64,000 bases of DNA from Flaccisagitta enflata (Eukaryota; Chaetognatha; Sagittoidea; Aphragmophora). Positions 12,654 through 25,410 of this stretch are shown piece by piece; positions within the stretch are counted from its first letter, which is position 1; each line of letters opens with the position of its first letter. A model generated the notes under the pieces. That model had not been told where the DNA came from and did no database searches. It worked only from the letters and a program-made list of their open reading frames with translations. Location of the stretch: assembly GCA_965153355.1 (NCBI GenBank), contig OZ231127.1, forward strand, positions 22,816,001 to 22,880,000. Reading direction: 5' to 3'. A program made the position numbers and the translations under genes.

Positions 12654-13893
12654 TTATGAATCCAATCCCAACCACAGAAGCTTTATGCGGTCTTTCGTCA
12701 CGATCTCTTCATCTTGGCGTCGAGAAAAGCCCTCCGGACATGGGCTGATGATCCCTCGACACCCATGACGCGTCCTAAACTCCAATTGTGACGAGGCAGC
12801 GTTTCGTCCATGGCGCGACCATGTTATCGACCGCAAAGTCTCTCTCGGATCTCGACCATTTGCTTCGCGCGTGAAGAAGCGACAAATATTCGACCCTCCA
12901 CGATTTCCAAAAAGCATCCACGCGCGATTGCGCACGCCTCCATTGAATCTTCGCTGAGTCGGCGTCAGAGTTGGCGCCTTGTTGCGCAGGTCCAGAGAGC
13001 GTTGTCGGATGTTGATGGATTGAGGACATGATTCGGTGTGAGGGCCTCATAATCATTTGAATCATCACTGAGCGCTGTCAGAGGACGACAGTTGAGAATT
13101 CCTTCAACATGACGACAGCAGTGTTGAAGGCATCGACGTGAAGGATGGCGCCAATAGAGATGGAAGCAAAATGGCGCATGAAGAGACCGATGACTAGATT
13201 AGTTCTACAGTCTAAAGTGAATCGGTTGATTCCTGGGCGCCTTGCTGCAAAGCGGATGATTGCATTTACTATCGCATCGGCTGACGTATCCAATCCGGTC
13301 TCTGTAAGAACAGGTGCAGGATTGATGCGATTTGATGGAAGATTAGCCATTCGCTGATTCGCGTTCTTTTTAAAGTTCTTCTGGCATCTAAAGCACGTGT
13401 TGACGACGCTCTTGACAGCCTGAAGACCTTCTGTAATCCACACAAATTGGCGTAATTGGCACAATGTATGCTTTGCACCCGCGTGAAAATCATTATGATG
13501 ATAATGGCGAGTTAATGATTTCACATTCTCGTCTTTTGGCGGAAGGATGAAGGGAAATTTAGCGTCATGTGCGATGTCGGCATTCTCCAATCGGCTGCCG
13601 ACGCGAAGGATGCCGTCGTCATCGACGAAAGGGTTCAACTTTAGCACCTCCTTATTCTTGATGATAAAGTCACGACGGCTTCCTGGCTTAAAGGTTTTTC
13701 CCAACTCCAATTGTTCGAAAACGTCGGAATAATGTTGCCGCTGCATTGACTTGACGAGCTGTTTGCGCGCCTCCTCCAAGACGTCTTGCGTTACTTCCGG
13801 TTTAGGAAGAGGATTCTTTGCTGCAATTGGGCAAAGGTATGTCTTTTCCTCTAACATTTTGCACGCTCTGATGTTTTCAAGGGAATCGCCCAT
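12654..13893 (-). pseudogene. BEL/Pao integrase, left copy
   Basis: From 13893 downwards the frame contains the H2C2 zinc-binding domain (LTRHYHHNDFHAGAKHT... ending CFRCQKNF) and the start of the catalytic core (TGLD). A deletion of about 110 bp relative to the right copy then removes the stretch after the first Asp, before the frame resumes at ADAIVNAIIRFAARRPGINR. The C-terminal region (12654-13068) carries a DUF5641-like part with a Phe-Trp-x-x-Trp motif. Its first residues (MGDSLENIRACKMLEE) correspond to right-copy sequence lying before RT, which shows where RT/RNase H was deleted. Confidence 0.85.
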
Positions 13894-14061
13894 CTCCTCT
13901 TGCGAGACGATTGGTGATGCAAAGTCATGGTAGAAGATGCGGTCAATGTTGCTGTTGAAGACGCGATTGTCGAGGATGCGATCGATGCTGTCGTTAAGGA
14001 TGCGATCATCCGTTGCGATGGCGTTGATCGACGCAAAATCTCGCCCCCTCTTCCCCGTTTT

Positions 14062-14583
14062 TCACACACAGTCCAACCGAACAAGCATCTGAAGCAAGTC
14101 AAGGATCTGAAGGCCCCGGCGGATTTCTTGGCGACGGCGGCGTCCGCATGCGCCGCTCCGATGATCATCATCACCGCCTTCTGCTTCTGGAAACTTTATT
14201 TCTCCGATGTGAGGCTGGTCGGATAGGTCGCGGAGAAAAGGAGGAATATCGCGTTCACTCGTTAACAAATCACCCACCAACGCGTCGTTGATGTCGACGA
14301 CATATTCCTCGTCGACCGATTGCATGGTGAATGATGCGATGAAACGATCCTCAACAACATGACTTCCCACAGTAATCACCGTCATTTGCACTGTTTTTGT
14401 TGGAATCAGAAGACTGCGAATAACACTGGTACTGATTACGTCGCGATCAGCGCCTGAGTCGATCATAGCATATATCGTCCTCTGCGACCCGAAGAATTGT
14501 TTATAATAGTCACTGGAACAATCGGACGGACAACGTCGTCGAATGAAGAGACGGACCGCGACGTTGCCGTCGCCGCCAGTCAT
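14062..14583 (-). pseudogene. Retroviral-type aspartic protease, left BEL/Pao copy
   Basis: The frame includes YAMIDSGADRDVIS, the Asp-Ser-Gly active-site motif of LTR-retrotransposon proteases, followed by the hydrophobic strand pattern (VQMTVITVGSHVV). In a complete element this protease would cleave the Gag-Pol polyprotein within the particle. It lies directly after the Gag zinc-knuckle frame on the same strand and just before the deletion that removed RT. Confidence 0.85.
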
Positions 14584-17500
14584 GCCGTGGCGTTAGGAGA
14601 GATTACTTCCGTTGGATCGGCTGCCTCCGTCGTCGACGGGACCGTTGGTGCTGCTGCAGCCGCATCCTCTGACTTTTTGAAGAGGAGCCAGCGGTGCTTT
14701 TTTCCCTGCTTATTTTCTCCTTTCTTCTCTTCCTTTTCTTCTTTCTTGTAGGTGCGCCCGTGGAGAATAGTCGCGTGCCGCTTCTTGCAGATCTGGCAAG
14801 TTGGTCTGTTCGCGCACCCTTTGGCGTTGTGTCCTGGCGCGAGGCAGTGGAAGCAAAGACGTCGAGACATGATCTTCTGAACTCTCGCGTCCACTTCCAA
14901 CTCTAACAACTGATGACACTCTTCCGTTTGATGCATTCCACTGCAGACGTTGCAGCGGTCCGTCGACTGCACTTTTTGCTTGCCATTGGTCAAGGCATCC
15001 TCATATGATGATGGCGCCTCTTTTTCTGTCGTTGCAACTGCTGCCACTGATGCTGTTTTGCAGCTTGCGCCTTTGTTGCGCTGAATCACCGCCCATGTCT
15101 CAATCATATGAACCAAGTTATCGAATGAAAATAACTGAGCCATTTTGGGCTGCTTCATGTTGCTTTTCCCAGAATTTATCTGCAAGATGAGGGACCCTCT
15201 TATTGAGGATCTCCTGCAGCAGCTCGTCACGATAGCATTGTTGCACCTCTCCACAGGTCCTCGCAATCTTCTTTGCTTTTTGCAACCTTGCAGACAAATT
15301 AAAATGCCTTGCATGATCGGCCGACTGGATCTTCGCCGCCTCGGCGATTTCGTTGAACAACGCCGCAATGTTGCAGCGCCTTGCCATAAAGACGACGTCC
15401 ATTTTTGCGAAGGCGTCGTCAATCTCTCCTCTTGCTGTTGCTTCAATTGCATCAATAATCGCGGTTTCGATGGTCTCCTTTGCCGGACCAGCAAACCACT
15501 GAAGCAATTCTAATAAGATGTCCATTGCGTCAAGAAAGCCTTCATGCTTTCAGCATCTTTGAACTTCCTCTTCCACATCATGAAATCGGTGGATGAAAGC
15601 TCCTGCAGAGGCTTCTCAGGTCTTGCTCTCTCCAATGCTTTGAGGCCGACCTCCCTTGCTCGCATATGGTCGTTGTACGCCGCCCTCTCCAAGAACATGT
15701 CCAGAGCCGGATTGTTTGGGCATCTGTCACGTGAACTTCAGTTGGCAGGCTACCAGTGAAGCTCCACCTGATGTCCTTTAGGTCTTGTTGTTAGGTGAGG
15801 CGTATTGACGACTTTGACCCGGAGATCTCTTTTAGTAGTTTCACCTCCCACCCAACCTCTTCTTGCTGATTCATTTGTTGTTGACGATCATCTCGATGGA
15901 ATCGGGGAGCATCAAAATCTTGGCGGAGCGTACTGTCGCTGTTCATTGTTCTTCTTTTCGTTGTTTTCTTCTTCTCTCGCTGCGGCAAGGTCAAAGTCTC
16001 TCTGCTGAATCTGCATCCTCAAACTATCCACTTCTTGCTGCAAACGTTGATTCTGCTGGATGACTTCCGCTTGAGGCGTTGCTAGAGGCGCTTGCGCTAC
16101 TTTGGCGCCCTTCGGCTGCAATCCACTCATTGTCTTCTTTGGAGCGACTTTTCCTCTCTCCTTATCCTGCAGCTGCTGTGCCAACTTCGCGTCAGCGGCC
16201 TCCTGCCTCTGCCTCCTGCGCATCGCCTCCGTTGCATCACCTCCGCTTAAAACTATGTTGAAGACCTTTTCTTCTTGACAGGGAAGTCCAGTCTCACTTC
16301 TAGCAGAACCAATCTGCTTTTCGAAGATCACTTCCGGTGCGGTAGGGAGAATCGTTGCCGCTGGAGCTTGATGATGCTGATACTGATGCTGTTGCTGTTG
16401 TTGAAACCGTTGCTGCTGCCACTGTTGATGTTGAAGCTGCTGCTGCTGGTCAGGATACTGTTGCTGCTCATTCTGCTGCTGCAGTTGATGCTGTCGCTGT
16501 CCTTGCTGCTGCTGCTGCTCCCACTGTTGCTGCTGCTGCATCGGCTGCTTGACGGACGTTTCCACTGGCTGCACATGACGTTGCTGTAAGTTCAAATTGA
16601 AAATAGATCGACGGTCCGTTGATGGATGCTGCGGCTGCTGCTTGTCCAGCTCAGACAGTTGTCTAAGCTTCACATCTCGCTGCTCCTAAGCTCACCAATG
16701 CCGCCGATAAATTCGAGCTATTCCCAGCTGTGGTGCATCTCTGCCGCATTGTGAATACTCCTGCCCTTCTATCTTCATCTCGCTGCTCCAGCAGTCGAGA
16801 GTTACACATTCTGTCATATAACTCTTTGTCTTCTTGTGATGAGCTTCGCTGTTGGAATCCCAATGGCACCGCGATCGCCGCCTTTGGAGCTGTTGCTGCA
16901 CTACTACCTTCACCTTCAGCCATCATGCGCAGTCGTTGTTCTGCAAGGCGTTGCTGTCTCAAACCTTCTGTCTCCTCACTAACATTCACGCTTTCGACAA
17001 GATGGTCATTTGACGCTGGAGGATCCACTACTACCGCTGGGATCTGAGGCGGAAGGTTGCTGTTGTTGCTGCAGTTGCTGTTGCATACGTTCTCCTGCAT
17101 CATTTTGCTGCTGTTGTTGTTGTTCTTGCGGCTGCGTTGCCGGTTGACGTTGTTGCAGCTCTTGTTGTTGTTGCTGTTGTTGCTGAAGCAGCAAATCTTG
17201 TTGGTGCTGTTTGTTGCTGCTGCTGTTGTTGCTGCTGTTGATCGTTTTGTTGCTGTTGTTGATCCCCATGTTGTGGCGCCGGCTGCAGGATCTGATGTTG
17301 ATCTTGCTGACAGAAATTGTTGGAGTTGTTGCAATGCTGCTGCTGCAACAGCTCTTGCTGCTGCGTTGAGCCATCGTTTGCTGCTGCTCCTGTGGTCAGT
17401 GGAGTTGACGTTGCTGTTGGAGTTGTTGCTGCTGCATCTGCAATTGATGCTGCTGCTGTTGCTCCTGTTGCTGTGCTGCTCCTCCTCCCGTTGTTGCTAC

Positions 17501-18398
17501 TGCATGTCGTCTATTAGCAGACTGACATGACACATTTCCTCCTCCAGCTGTCTACCCCATCTGTCTCTCTCCGCACTCCTGTTGACAAAGCGTCGCCTCG
17601 CCCTCTCCTGCGGCGTTAATCCGTTGATCACCCCACGACCTCTTGCGAGAGCATCGGCGTCGTCGAGATCCGCAAGCATGTCGTCAGCTTGCTCCATCGG
17701 AGACGCACGCGCAGGTTCGATTTCCGAGACCAGATCTGAGACCCACTGATTGACGGCATCTCCTCTTTGGATCGGCGGCAGATTTAAGAATTGACCGCCA
17801 GTTGGAGATTGCGCACCATGTCGAGGGGCCGGAAGTGGCAAGTATTCGGATCCGTCGGGGTTTGGCGACGACGTTCGCATCCTTGGAGTTGGAGCGCCAT
17901 TAACATTGTCACGGGCAGCGTGAGTGTCAGTTGGAGACTGTTCGCGAAATTCATTGACGGGTCTTTACGATTCCCGATGTCGTTATTCACTGCGTTGGCG
18001 ATGTCGGCGTTGGAAGGAAAACCCTCTGGATAGTTTTCACGATCGAAGAAACGCATGGAGTCCCATTCACGCCGAATTCGACGCAGAGTGGACGCCGCGA
18101 ATCGAAGAGGGTCGCCGGGCATCGAGTCGAGCGCCATCTGCCTTGCGTATGATATAAAGTCGTACACCATATCCCGAAGGCCGTGCCGAGCGCCATCTGA
18201 TTCACAGGCGGCGTCATCGAAGTCGTTCGTCCCTTCGGTGCAAGTGGCGGCAGCGTCGGCGGCGCGCATCCTTCCATTTCCGCAGTGATGTCGTTCCTCA
18301 TTGCGCGAATTCGACCTCGGACACTGTTCAGCGATGAGATACACGAGATGACGTTGAAGCAGTCGAGGCGGTGTCGTCGCCGCAGCTGCCATTGTCAA
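14580..18398 (-). pseudogene. BEL/Pao gag with polyglutamine region and zinc knuckles, left copy
   Basis: Gag starts at 18398 (MTMAAAATTPPRLLQRHLVY) just inside the 5' LTR. Frameshifts split it into pieces at 17784-18398, 17497-17880, about 16663-17374, 15912-16673 and 14580-15525. The middle (about 16300-17500) is extremely rich in Gln, from CAG/CAA-rich DNA. The C-terminal piece has the cysteine-rich Gag end typical of BEL/Pao: CNVCSGMHQTEECH, then CFHCLAPGHNAKGC (CX2CX4HX4C), then CQICKKRHATILH. Gag would form the particle and bind RNA. The glutamine-rich insert is unusual for the family. Confidence 0.85.
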
Positions 18399-18459
18399 TT
18401 TCGCTTTCGGAGGTCGAAGATGGAAAGAATCGCGTCGTTTTTAAATTGTTGAAATATAA

Positions 18460-19369
18460 ATTACGCCCACGAGTTTCAACTGGCACTGTCTATGAGCGTC
18501 TATCTGACTGACGACTTGTGGTGAAAGAAAGTTGGCCGATTGGAAAATAGGAAGGCGATCGTCTCGTTTATTCCATAAAAATTTCAACAACTGAAGAGAG
18601 GGGGAAAAATGAAATGGAAAGTGGGCGTTAATTTTGATCAGCAAACGCAAAGATAACATGAAATCGAGACAGGACACAATAAAGGACAGAAACAGCACAT
18701 GACAACATGTTCATCTTCTTCAGAGCCCATGCCACCTGATAATACCTGCCCCTGCCCCGGCCTATCCCATTAGATTCATCCATATCATCCCCATAGTAAG
18801 CTGACCGGGCAAGCGATAAAAACCATACTAAAATCCGGCGATAAAAATGCAAAAGGGCAAAAGACAAAAATAACAGACCGGAAGACAAGATAAAAACAAC
18901 GTTAATAAAAGCAAAGACGCGTCTATAAAACTTACTTTTAGGCCCACTTTCGTTGGTTTCAACCCACAGTCTGTCGAAGTCAAATTAACGTTAATTGTCC
19001 GTTCATAAGTTCATCTGCAATAAAAAGATGAGAGATTATTGAAATTAGCAAATTCCAAGGGCACATTCAATCAATCACGAAAAATCAATCAATCACTTTA
19101 GGAAGCAATGCCGCAAATAAATAAAATCAATCAATCCAAAAATTGGATGATACGAAAGACGAGTTACGTATGTATGCCTACGTAATAAAAACAAATGGCA
19201 CAAAATACAAGGCGCAACCATATGGTTACCCATCTAGCGTTCAATATAAAAAATGGCGAGAAACAAAAGACACCGGCATTGAATGATAGAGAAAGAAGAA
19301 AAGCCAAAAGCACGCAAAAGAAACAAAAGCACACATACCCAATAAACGGACGGACGTACATTTCTAACA
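18460..19369 (-). repeat. 5' LTR of left BEL/Pao copy
   Basis: About 910 bp, reverse complement of 30294-31202 with small differences. On the minus strand it begins TGTTAGAAATG. It ends next to the gag leader, at CGTAAT rather than a canonical CA. A GTAAGT splice-donor sequence lies in mid-LTR. No clear tRNA primer-binding site was recognised just after the LTR. Confidence 0.88.
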
Positions 19370-22300
19370 CAATGCACAACGACATCGGGAATCGTAAAAG
19401 ACCCGTCAATGAATTCTCATGGAACAGTCTTCCAACTGACACGCACGCCGCCCGTGACAATGTTACTGGCGCTCCAACTCCAAGAATGCGAACGTCTTCG
19501 CCAAATCCCGACGGATCCGAGTATCTGCCACTTCCGGTCCCGCGACATGGTGCGCAATCTCCAACTGGCGGTCAATTCTTGAATCTGCCGCCGATCCAAA
19601 GAGGAGATGCCGTCAATCAGTGGGTATCAGACTTGGTCTCGGAAATCGAACCTCCGCGCGCGTCTCCGATGGAGCAAGCCGACGACATGCTTGCGGATCT
19701 CGACGACGCCGATGCTCTCGCAAGAGGTCGCGGGATCATCAACGGATTGACGCCGCAGGAGAGGGCGAGGCGACGCTTCGTCAACAGGAGTGCGGAGAGA
19801 GACAGATGGGGTAGGCAGCTGGAGGAGGAAATGCGACAAGGCCGTCGGCTGATAGATGATATGCAGCAGCAACAGCGGGAGGAGGAGCAGCGACAGCAAC
19901 AGGAGCAACAGCAGCAGCATCAATTGCAGATGCAGCAGCAGCAACTCCAACAGCAACGTCAACTCCACCCACAGGAGCGGCAGCAAGCGACAGCTCAACG
20001 GCAGCGGCAAGAACTGTTGCAGCAGCAGCGGTTGCAGCAACTTCAACAATTTCGTCAACAAGACCAACAACAGCGTCAAATCCTGCGGCCGGCGCCGCAA
20101 CCTGTGGCTCAGCAACAGCAACAACACACGATCAGCGGCAGCAGCAGCAACAGCAACAACAACAAAGCTGCAACAACATCAACCGGCAATGCAGCCGCGT
20201 GATTAGCAACAACAGCGGCAAAACGATGCAGGAGAACGTATGCAACAGCAACTGCAGCAACAACAGCAAACTTCCGCCGCGATCCCAGCGGTGGTAGTGG
20301 ATCCTCCAGCGCTAGATAACCATCCTGTCGAAAGCATGAATGTCAGTGAAGAAACGGAAGAAGCGAGACAGCAACGCCTTGCAGAACAACGTCTGCGCAT
20401 GATGGCTGAAGGTGATGATGGTGGTGCAGCAACAGCTCCAAAGGCGCCGATCGCGGTGCCATTGGGATTCCAACAGCGAAGCTCATCACAAGAAGACAAA
20501 GAGTTATACGACAGAATGTGTAACTTTCGCCAGCAGCAGCAGCGAGATGAAGATAGAAGGGCAGGAGTATTCAACAATGCGGCAGAAATGCAACGAAAGC
20601 ACTGGAATAGCCTGAACGACGGCGGCATTGGTGGAGCTTTAGAGCAGCGGGATGTGAAGCTTAGACAACTGTCTGAGCTGGACAAGCAGCAGCCGCAGCA
20701 TCCGCCGAAGGACCGTCGATCTATCTTCAATTTGAACTTGCAGCAACGTCATGTGCAGCCAGTAGAAACGTCCGTCAAGCAGCCGATGCAGCAGCAGCAA
20801 CAGTTGGAGCAGCAGCAGCAGCAAGGACAGCGACAGCGTCAACTGCAGCAGCAGAATGAGCAGCAACAGCATCCTGACCAGCAGCAGCAGCTTCAACATC
20901 AACAGTGGCAGCAGCAACGGTTTCAACAACAGCAACAGCATCATTATCAGCATCATCAAACCCCAGCAGCAACGATTCTCCCTACCGCACCGGAAGTGAT
21001 CTTCGAGAAGCAGATTGGTTCTGCGAGAAGGGGGACTGAACCTCCCCGTCAAGAGGAAAAGGTCTTCAACATAGCCGGAAGCGGAGGTGATGCAACGGAG
21101 GCGATGCGCAGGAGGCAGAGGCAGGAGGCCGCTGACGCGAAGTTGGCACAGCAGCTGCAAGATAAAGAGAGAAGAAAAGTCGCTCCAAAGAAGACAATGA
21201 GTGGATTGCAGCCGAAGGCGCCAAAAGTAGCGCAAGCGCCTCTAGCAACGCCTCAAGCGGAAGTCATCCAGCAGAATCAACGTTTGCAGCAGGAAGTGGA
21301 TAGTTTGAAGATGCAGATTCAGCAGAGAGACTTTGACCTTGCCGCAGCGAGAGAAGAAGAAAAACAACGTAAAGAGGAACAACAAAAGCGACAGTACGTC
21401 CGCCAAGATTTTGATGCTCCCCGATTCCATCAAGATGATCGTCAACAACAAATGAATCAGCAAGAAGAAGTTGGGTGGAGTGTAAAAACCACCAAAAAGA
21501 GATCTCCGGTCAAAGTCGGGGGTCAATACGCGTTTACCCAACAACCCCTAACGTATCATCAAGTGGAGCATCATCAAGTGGCCCGTCAACCGGAAGTCCA
21601 CGTTCAGATGCCCAACAATCCGGCTCTGGACATGTTCTTGGAAAGAGCGGCGTACAAACCACATCTGCGAGCAAGGGAGGTCGGCCTCAAAGCATTGGAG
21701 AGAGCAAGACCTGAGAAGCCTCTGCAGGAGCTTTCATCCACCGATTTCATGATGTGGAAGAGGAAGTTTAAAGATGCTGAAAAGCATGAAGGCTTGACGC
21801 AGATGGACATTTTATTGGAATTGCCTAAGTGGTTTGCTGGTCCGGCAAAGGAGATCATCGAAACTGCGACGATTGGTGCAACTGAAGTGACAGCAAGAGG
21901 AGAGATTGACGACGCGTTCCGAAAAAATGGACGTCGTCTTCATGAGCGCTGCAACATTGCGAGCGCCTGTTGCTGAAATCGTCGCGGGCGAAGATCCAGT
22001 CGCCCGACCATGCAAGGCATTTCAATTTGTCTGCAAGATTGTTTACCCAAAGGCAAAAAGAGAAGATTGCGAGGACCTGTGAAGTGCAACAATGCTACTC
22101 GTGACGGTGACGAGCTGCTGCAGGAGATCCTCAGCAAGAGGGTCCCTCATCTTGCAGATAAATTCTGGGAAAAGCAACATGAAGCAGCCCAAAATGGACA
22201 ATTATTTTCATTAGACAACTTGGTCAACATGATCGAGACATGGGCGGTGATTCAGCGCAACAAAGGCGCAAGCTGGCTGCAAAACAGCATCAGTGGCAGC

Positions 22301-22613
22301 AGTCGCAACTACAGAAAAAGAAGCGCCATCATCATATGGGGATGCTTTGACCAACGGCAAGCAAAAGATGCAGTCGACGGACCGCTGCAGCGTCTGCAGT
22401 GGAATGCATCAAGCAAAAGAGTGTCATCAGCTGTTAGAGTTGGAAGTGGACGAGTTCAAAGATTATGTCGTCATCTGTGCTTCCACTGCCTCACTGCCAG
22501 ACACACCAAAGGATGCGCGAACAGACCAACTTGCCAGATCTGCAAGAAGAAACCACGATATCGTTCTCGTTGTGTTCAGAGCAGAGCCAGAGAAGAAGAA
22601 GAAGGAGAGAAGA

Positions 22614-22665
<52 letters not shown>

Positions 22666-22675
22666 CCGCCAATAA
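19370..22675 (+). pseudogene. BEL/Pao gag (polyglutamine, zinc knuckle), right copy
   Basis: Starts within gag at NDIGNRK, continues through SPNPDGSEYLPLP and long Gln-rich segments, with a frameshift between 20202 and 20240 and a stop at about 21976. The capsid-like part (MDILLELPKWFAGPAKEI) is followed by the Cys/His region. The knuckle here is damaged (CFHCLTARHTKGC lacks one residue against the left copy). The end runs into a (GA)n tract (22616-22663) read as Arg-Glu repeats. Confidence 0.85.
22616..22663. repeat. (GA)n microsatellite inside the retrotransposon
   Basis: Pure GA array located between the Gag zinc knuckle and protease. The left copy has only a short Lys/Glu-coding stretch at the equivalent place, so the array arose or expanded after the copies diverged. 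Confidence 0.9.
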
Positions 22676-22853
22676 GTCAGAGGGTCTTGGCTGCAGCGCT
22701 GCCAACTCCGTCGACGGCGGAGACAGCCAATCTCGGAAGTGATCTCTTCTAGCGTCACGGCATGACTGGCGGCGCCGGCAGCGTCGCGGTCCGTCTCTTC
22801 GTTCGACGGCGTTGTCTGTCCGATTGTTCCAGTGACTATCATAAACAATTCCG

Positions 22854-23078
22854 GTGTGCAGGGGCGATTGCGCGTGCGACTCAGGCGCTGATCGCGGCGT
22901 GATCAATGCCAATGTCATTCGCAGTCTTCTGATTCCAGCAAAGCAATTGCAAATGGCGGTGATTACTGTGGGAAGTCACGTTGTTGAGGATCGTTTCATC
23001 GCATCATTCACCATGCAATCGGTCGAGCGAGGAATATGTCGTACGCGTCCTTGTTTGCGTTGGTGGGTGATTTGTTAG
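22854..23078 (+). pseudogene. Aspartic protease, right BEL/Pao copy
   Basis: Contains CDSGADRGVINANVIRSL, equivalent to the DSGA active site of the left copy, then ITVGSHVVEDRFIASFTM. A frameshift after about 23030 breaks the end. Confidence 0.8.
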
Positions 23079-23459
23079 CAGTGAGCAGCGACATTCACTC
23101 CTTTTCTCCGACCTATCTGACCAACCTCACATCAAAGGCATAAAATTTCCAGCAGCTGAAGGCGGTGTGATGATGATCATCGGAGCGGCGCATGCATCAC
23201 CGGATGCCGCCGTCGCTCAAGAAATCCGCCGAGGGCCTTCAGGATCTTTGACTTGCTTCAAATGTCTATTCGGTTGGACTGTATGTGGAAAAACGGGGAA
23301 AGAGGGGCCGAGATATTGCATCGATCAACGCTGTCGCAACGGATGATCGCGTCCTCAACGACAGCATCGATCGCATCCTCGACAATCGCGTCCTCAACAG
23401 CAACATTGACCGCATCTTCTATCAAGACTTTGCATCATCAATAATCTCGCAAGAAGAGA

Positions 23460-24200
23460 TGGGTGATTCCCTTGAAAAATATCAGGCGTGCAAATGTTAG
23501 AGGAAGGAGCATATTTTGTTGGTGTCAAAATATTTTGCTCTCCTGTCATGGAAATTTCACCACAGAAAAATCATGGAATTCTATGAGAAGAAGTGAGTCA
23601 CGACCTACCTGCGATAGGCGGCTGCGACAGCAACGTTTCTTCAAGCGTGATCCCAGCCTTCAAAAGAAAAAGTCTTCCGTGAGAACGAAATTTTACGAGA
23701 CGGGAGTGGCGATTGAGATTAACAGCGTCGACGACGACGATAGCATTGAGAAGCCGCGCTGGTACTTACCGCTTCATATTGTCGAATTGCGTGGTAAAAC
23801 GCGCGTATGCCACGATGCGCGTGCGGCGACCGACGGGATCTCACTCAATGATTTGCTCGTCGGAGGCCCAAACTTGATGAATAGCTTGATGGACATCCTC
23901 ATGCGTTTTTGTCAGTGGAAAATCGCCTTTATGTGTGATATAAAGGCGTTTTTCCACCAAATCCGCGTCCATCCTGACGACGCTGATTTATTCAGATTCT
24001 TTTGGTTCAAGGACCGTACTCTACGAGAAGCAATTTTGAATCTGTTTTATCACCGTCTTCGCAGCCAATCCAGCTCATTCGTCACATCTTTCACCGTCAG
24101 AAAGCATGCTGAAGTAATCCGGCCCAAGTATCCCTACAACGTCTACGATCTTATTCGCTACGGCTTCTACGTGGACGACGGAAGTGGGGGTGGGGATTGA
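23460..24200 (+). pseudogene. BEL/Pao reverse transcriptase (partial)
   Basis: Reads PRWYLPLHIVELRGKTRVCHD, then GISLNDLLVGGPNLMNSLMD, then FMCDIKAFFHQIRVHPDDAD, then FYVDDG. These are the ordered motifs of a BEL/Pao reverse transcriptase: the WYLPHH-like start, the SLND...GP block, the catalytic Asp block and the YVDD box. The enzyme copies the element's RNA into DNA. The frame closes at 24200 just after YVDD, followed by a frameshift into the connection and RNase H region. Confidence 0.92.
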
Positions 24201-24288
24201 TCGACGAAGCACTGCAGCTGAAGGTGGATTCAGTGGCGATGGCTGAAGGCGGGATGGATCTTGTGAAGTGGAAAAGTAAGCGCGACAA

Positions 24289-25410
24289 TTGATGGATGGA
24301 GATCCAAATGTGCCAATCCCCATTTCAGATAAGCAAGATGATGCGCCGACGAAGGTGTTGGGCGTCTCATGGCTTCCGGCGGAAGACGTCTTCATCTTCA
24401 TTTGCGACGAAGAATTCAAAACTCTTAGAGCAAAAACACCTCGTCAATTGGTCTCCATGCAAGCCAAACTTTACGATCCATTGGGATTTTGGAGCCCAAG
24501 CGCATACATCGGCAGGCAACATCTTCAACTCTATCGTCCACAGGAAGTGGGATGGGATTCACCCTTGGAAGAGAGCGTCGAGGAATCTTTCTTCCGCTAT
24601 ACTTCATCTTGGCCTCTTCTACAACAATATCGAGGTGAACGCTGGTGGAATGGCGGCGTCGACAACAGTGACATTGCGGAAGTAACAATCGAGTTATTTT
24701 GCGATGCGGCTCCAAAAGGCGGATATGGAGCAGTTGCATATCGACGTCAAGTCAACCGAAATGGAGATGTGCACATTTCATTCATTGCCTCCAAGTCTCA
24801 CGTCATTCCACTCAATCCAAAACGTGCCTCCCACCATAACAGCGTTCCAGCGTCGAGATTGTATCCGAAAAAAGGCAGTGCAGCTCAAGCGCTTCGTCGG
24901 AAGGACCATCAATTGGACAATCTTGTCGTCAGATTTTGGTCTGATTCTGAATCTCTACACTGAAAGATGATTTGCAATCACAATACAAAACCAAGGCCTG
25001 TATTCTTCGCCAATCGTCTCTCAGATCCATAGTGGGTCTGATCCTCAACAGTGGCGCTGGGTTGACTCGTCAAACAACCCGGCGGACCACTGCAGCAGAA
25101 GCATTCAGGACCATGAAGCCGAAAAATGGCGTCAATTCCATCACGGTCCTGCATTTTTGCGTCTTCCCGAAGATCAATGGCCAAAGACGAACATCGCGGC
25201 GTGCCCTATTTCTGCACAGGTCGCCGCTCTATATGCGGCTGTGAGTGAAAAGAAACAAGTGGCTGACGCGATACTTCTTCCAGCAGCAACTCGGGGAAAA
25301 TGGATGCAGAAATTGCGGATCATCGGCATGGTTCTCATCGCACAGTCAGAGGTGAAGGAAACATATCCAAGAGGCGAAGACACGAGGGCAGCAAAGGATC
25401 TTCTTCCCTA
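24289..25410 (+). pseudogene. BEL/Pao connection and RNase H region
   Basis: KVLGVSWLPAEDVFIF and LVSMQAKLYDPLGFWSPSAY match the conserved segment between RT and RNase H in BEL/Pao Pol. IELFCDAAPKGGYGAVAYRR is the RNase H start with its catalytic Asp. A frameshift near 24960 separates a later part (to about 25410) that precedes integrase. In an intact element RNase H removes the RNA strand during cDNA synthesis. Confidence 0.88.

Larger units (their letters stand above)
11128..19369 (-). mobile_element. BEL/Pao LTR retrotransposon, left copy (defective)
   Basis: On the minus strand the order is 5' LTR (18460-19369), gag, protease, integrase, an ORF3 remnant, and a truncated 3' LTR (11128-11576). 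Compared with the right copy, an internal deletion removes all of RT and RNase H (the join lies near 13850), about 110 bp of integrase core, and about 2.4 kb of ORF3. The 3' LTR breaks at 11128, so only half remains. Gag is split by frameshifts. It is non-autonomous but preserves the gag 5' end that the right copy lacks. Confidence 0.9.

Noticed and set aside
22576-22918. Minus-strand ORFs over the right BEL/Pao copy
   Set aside because: Antisense shadows of gag-protease and of the GA tract.
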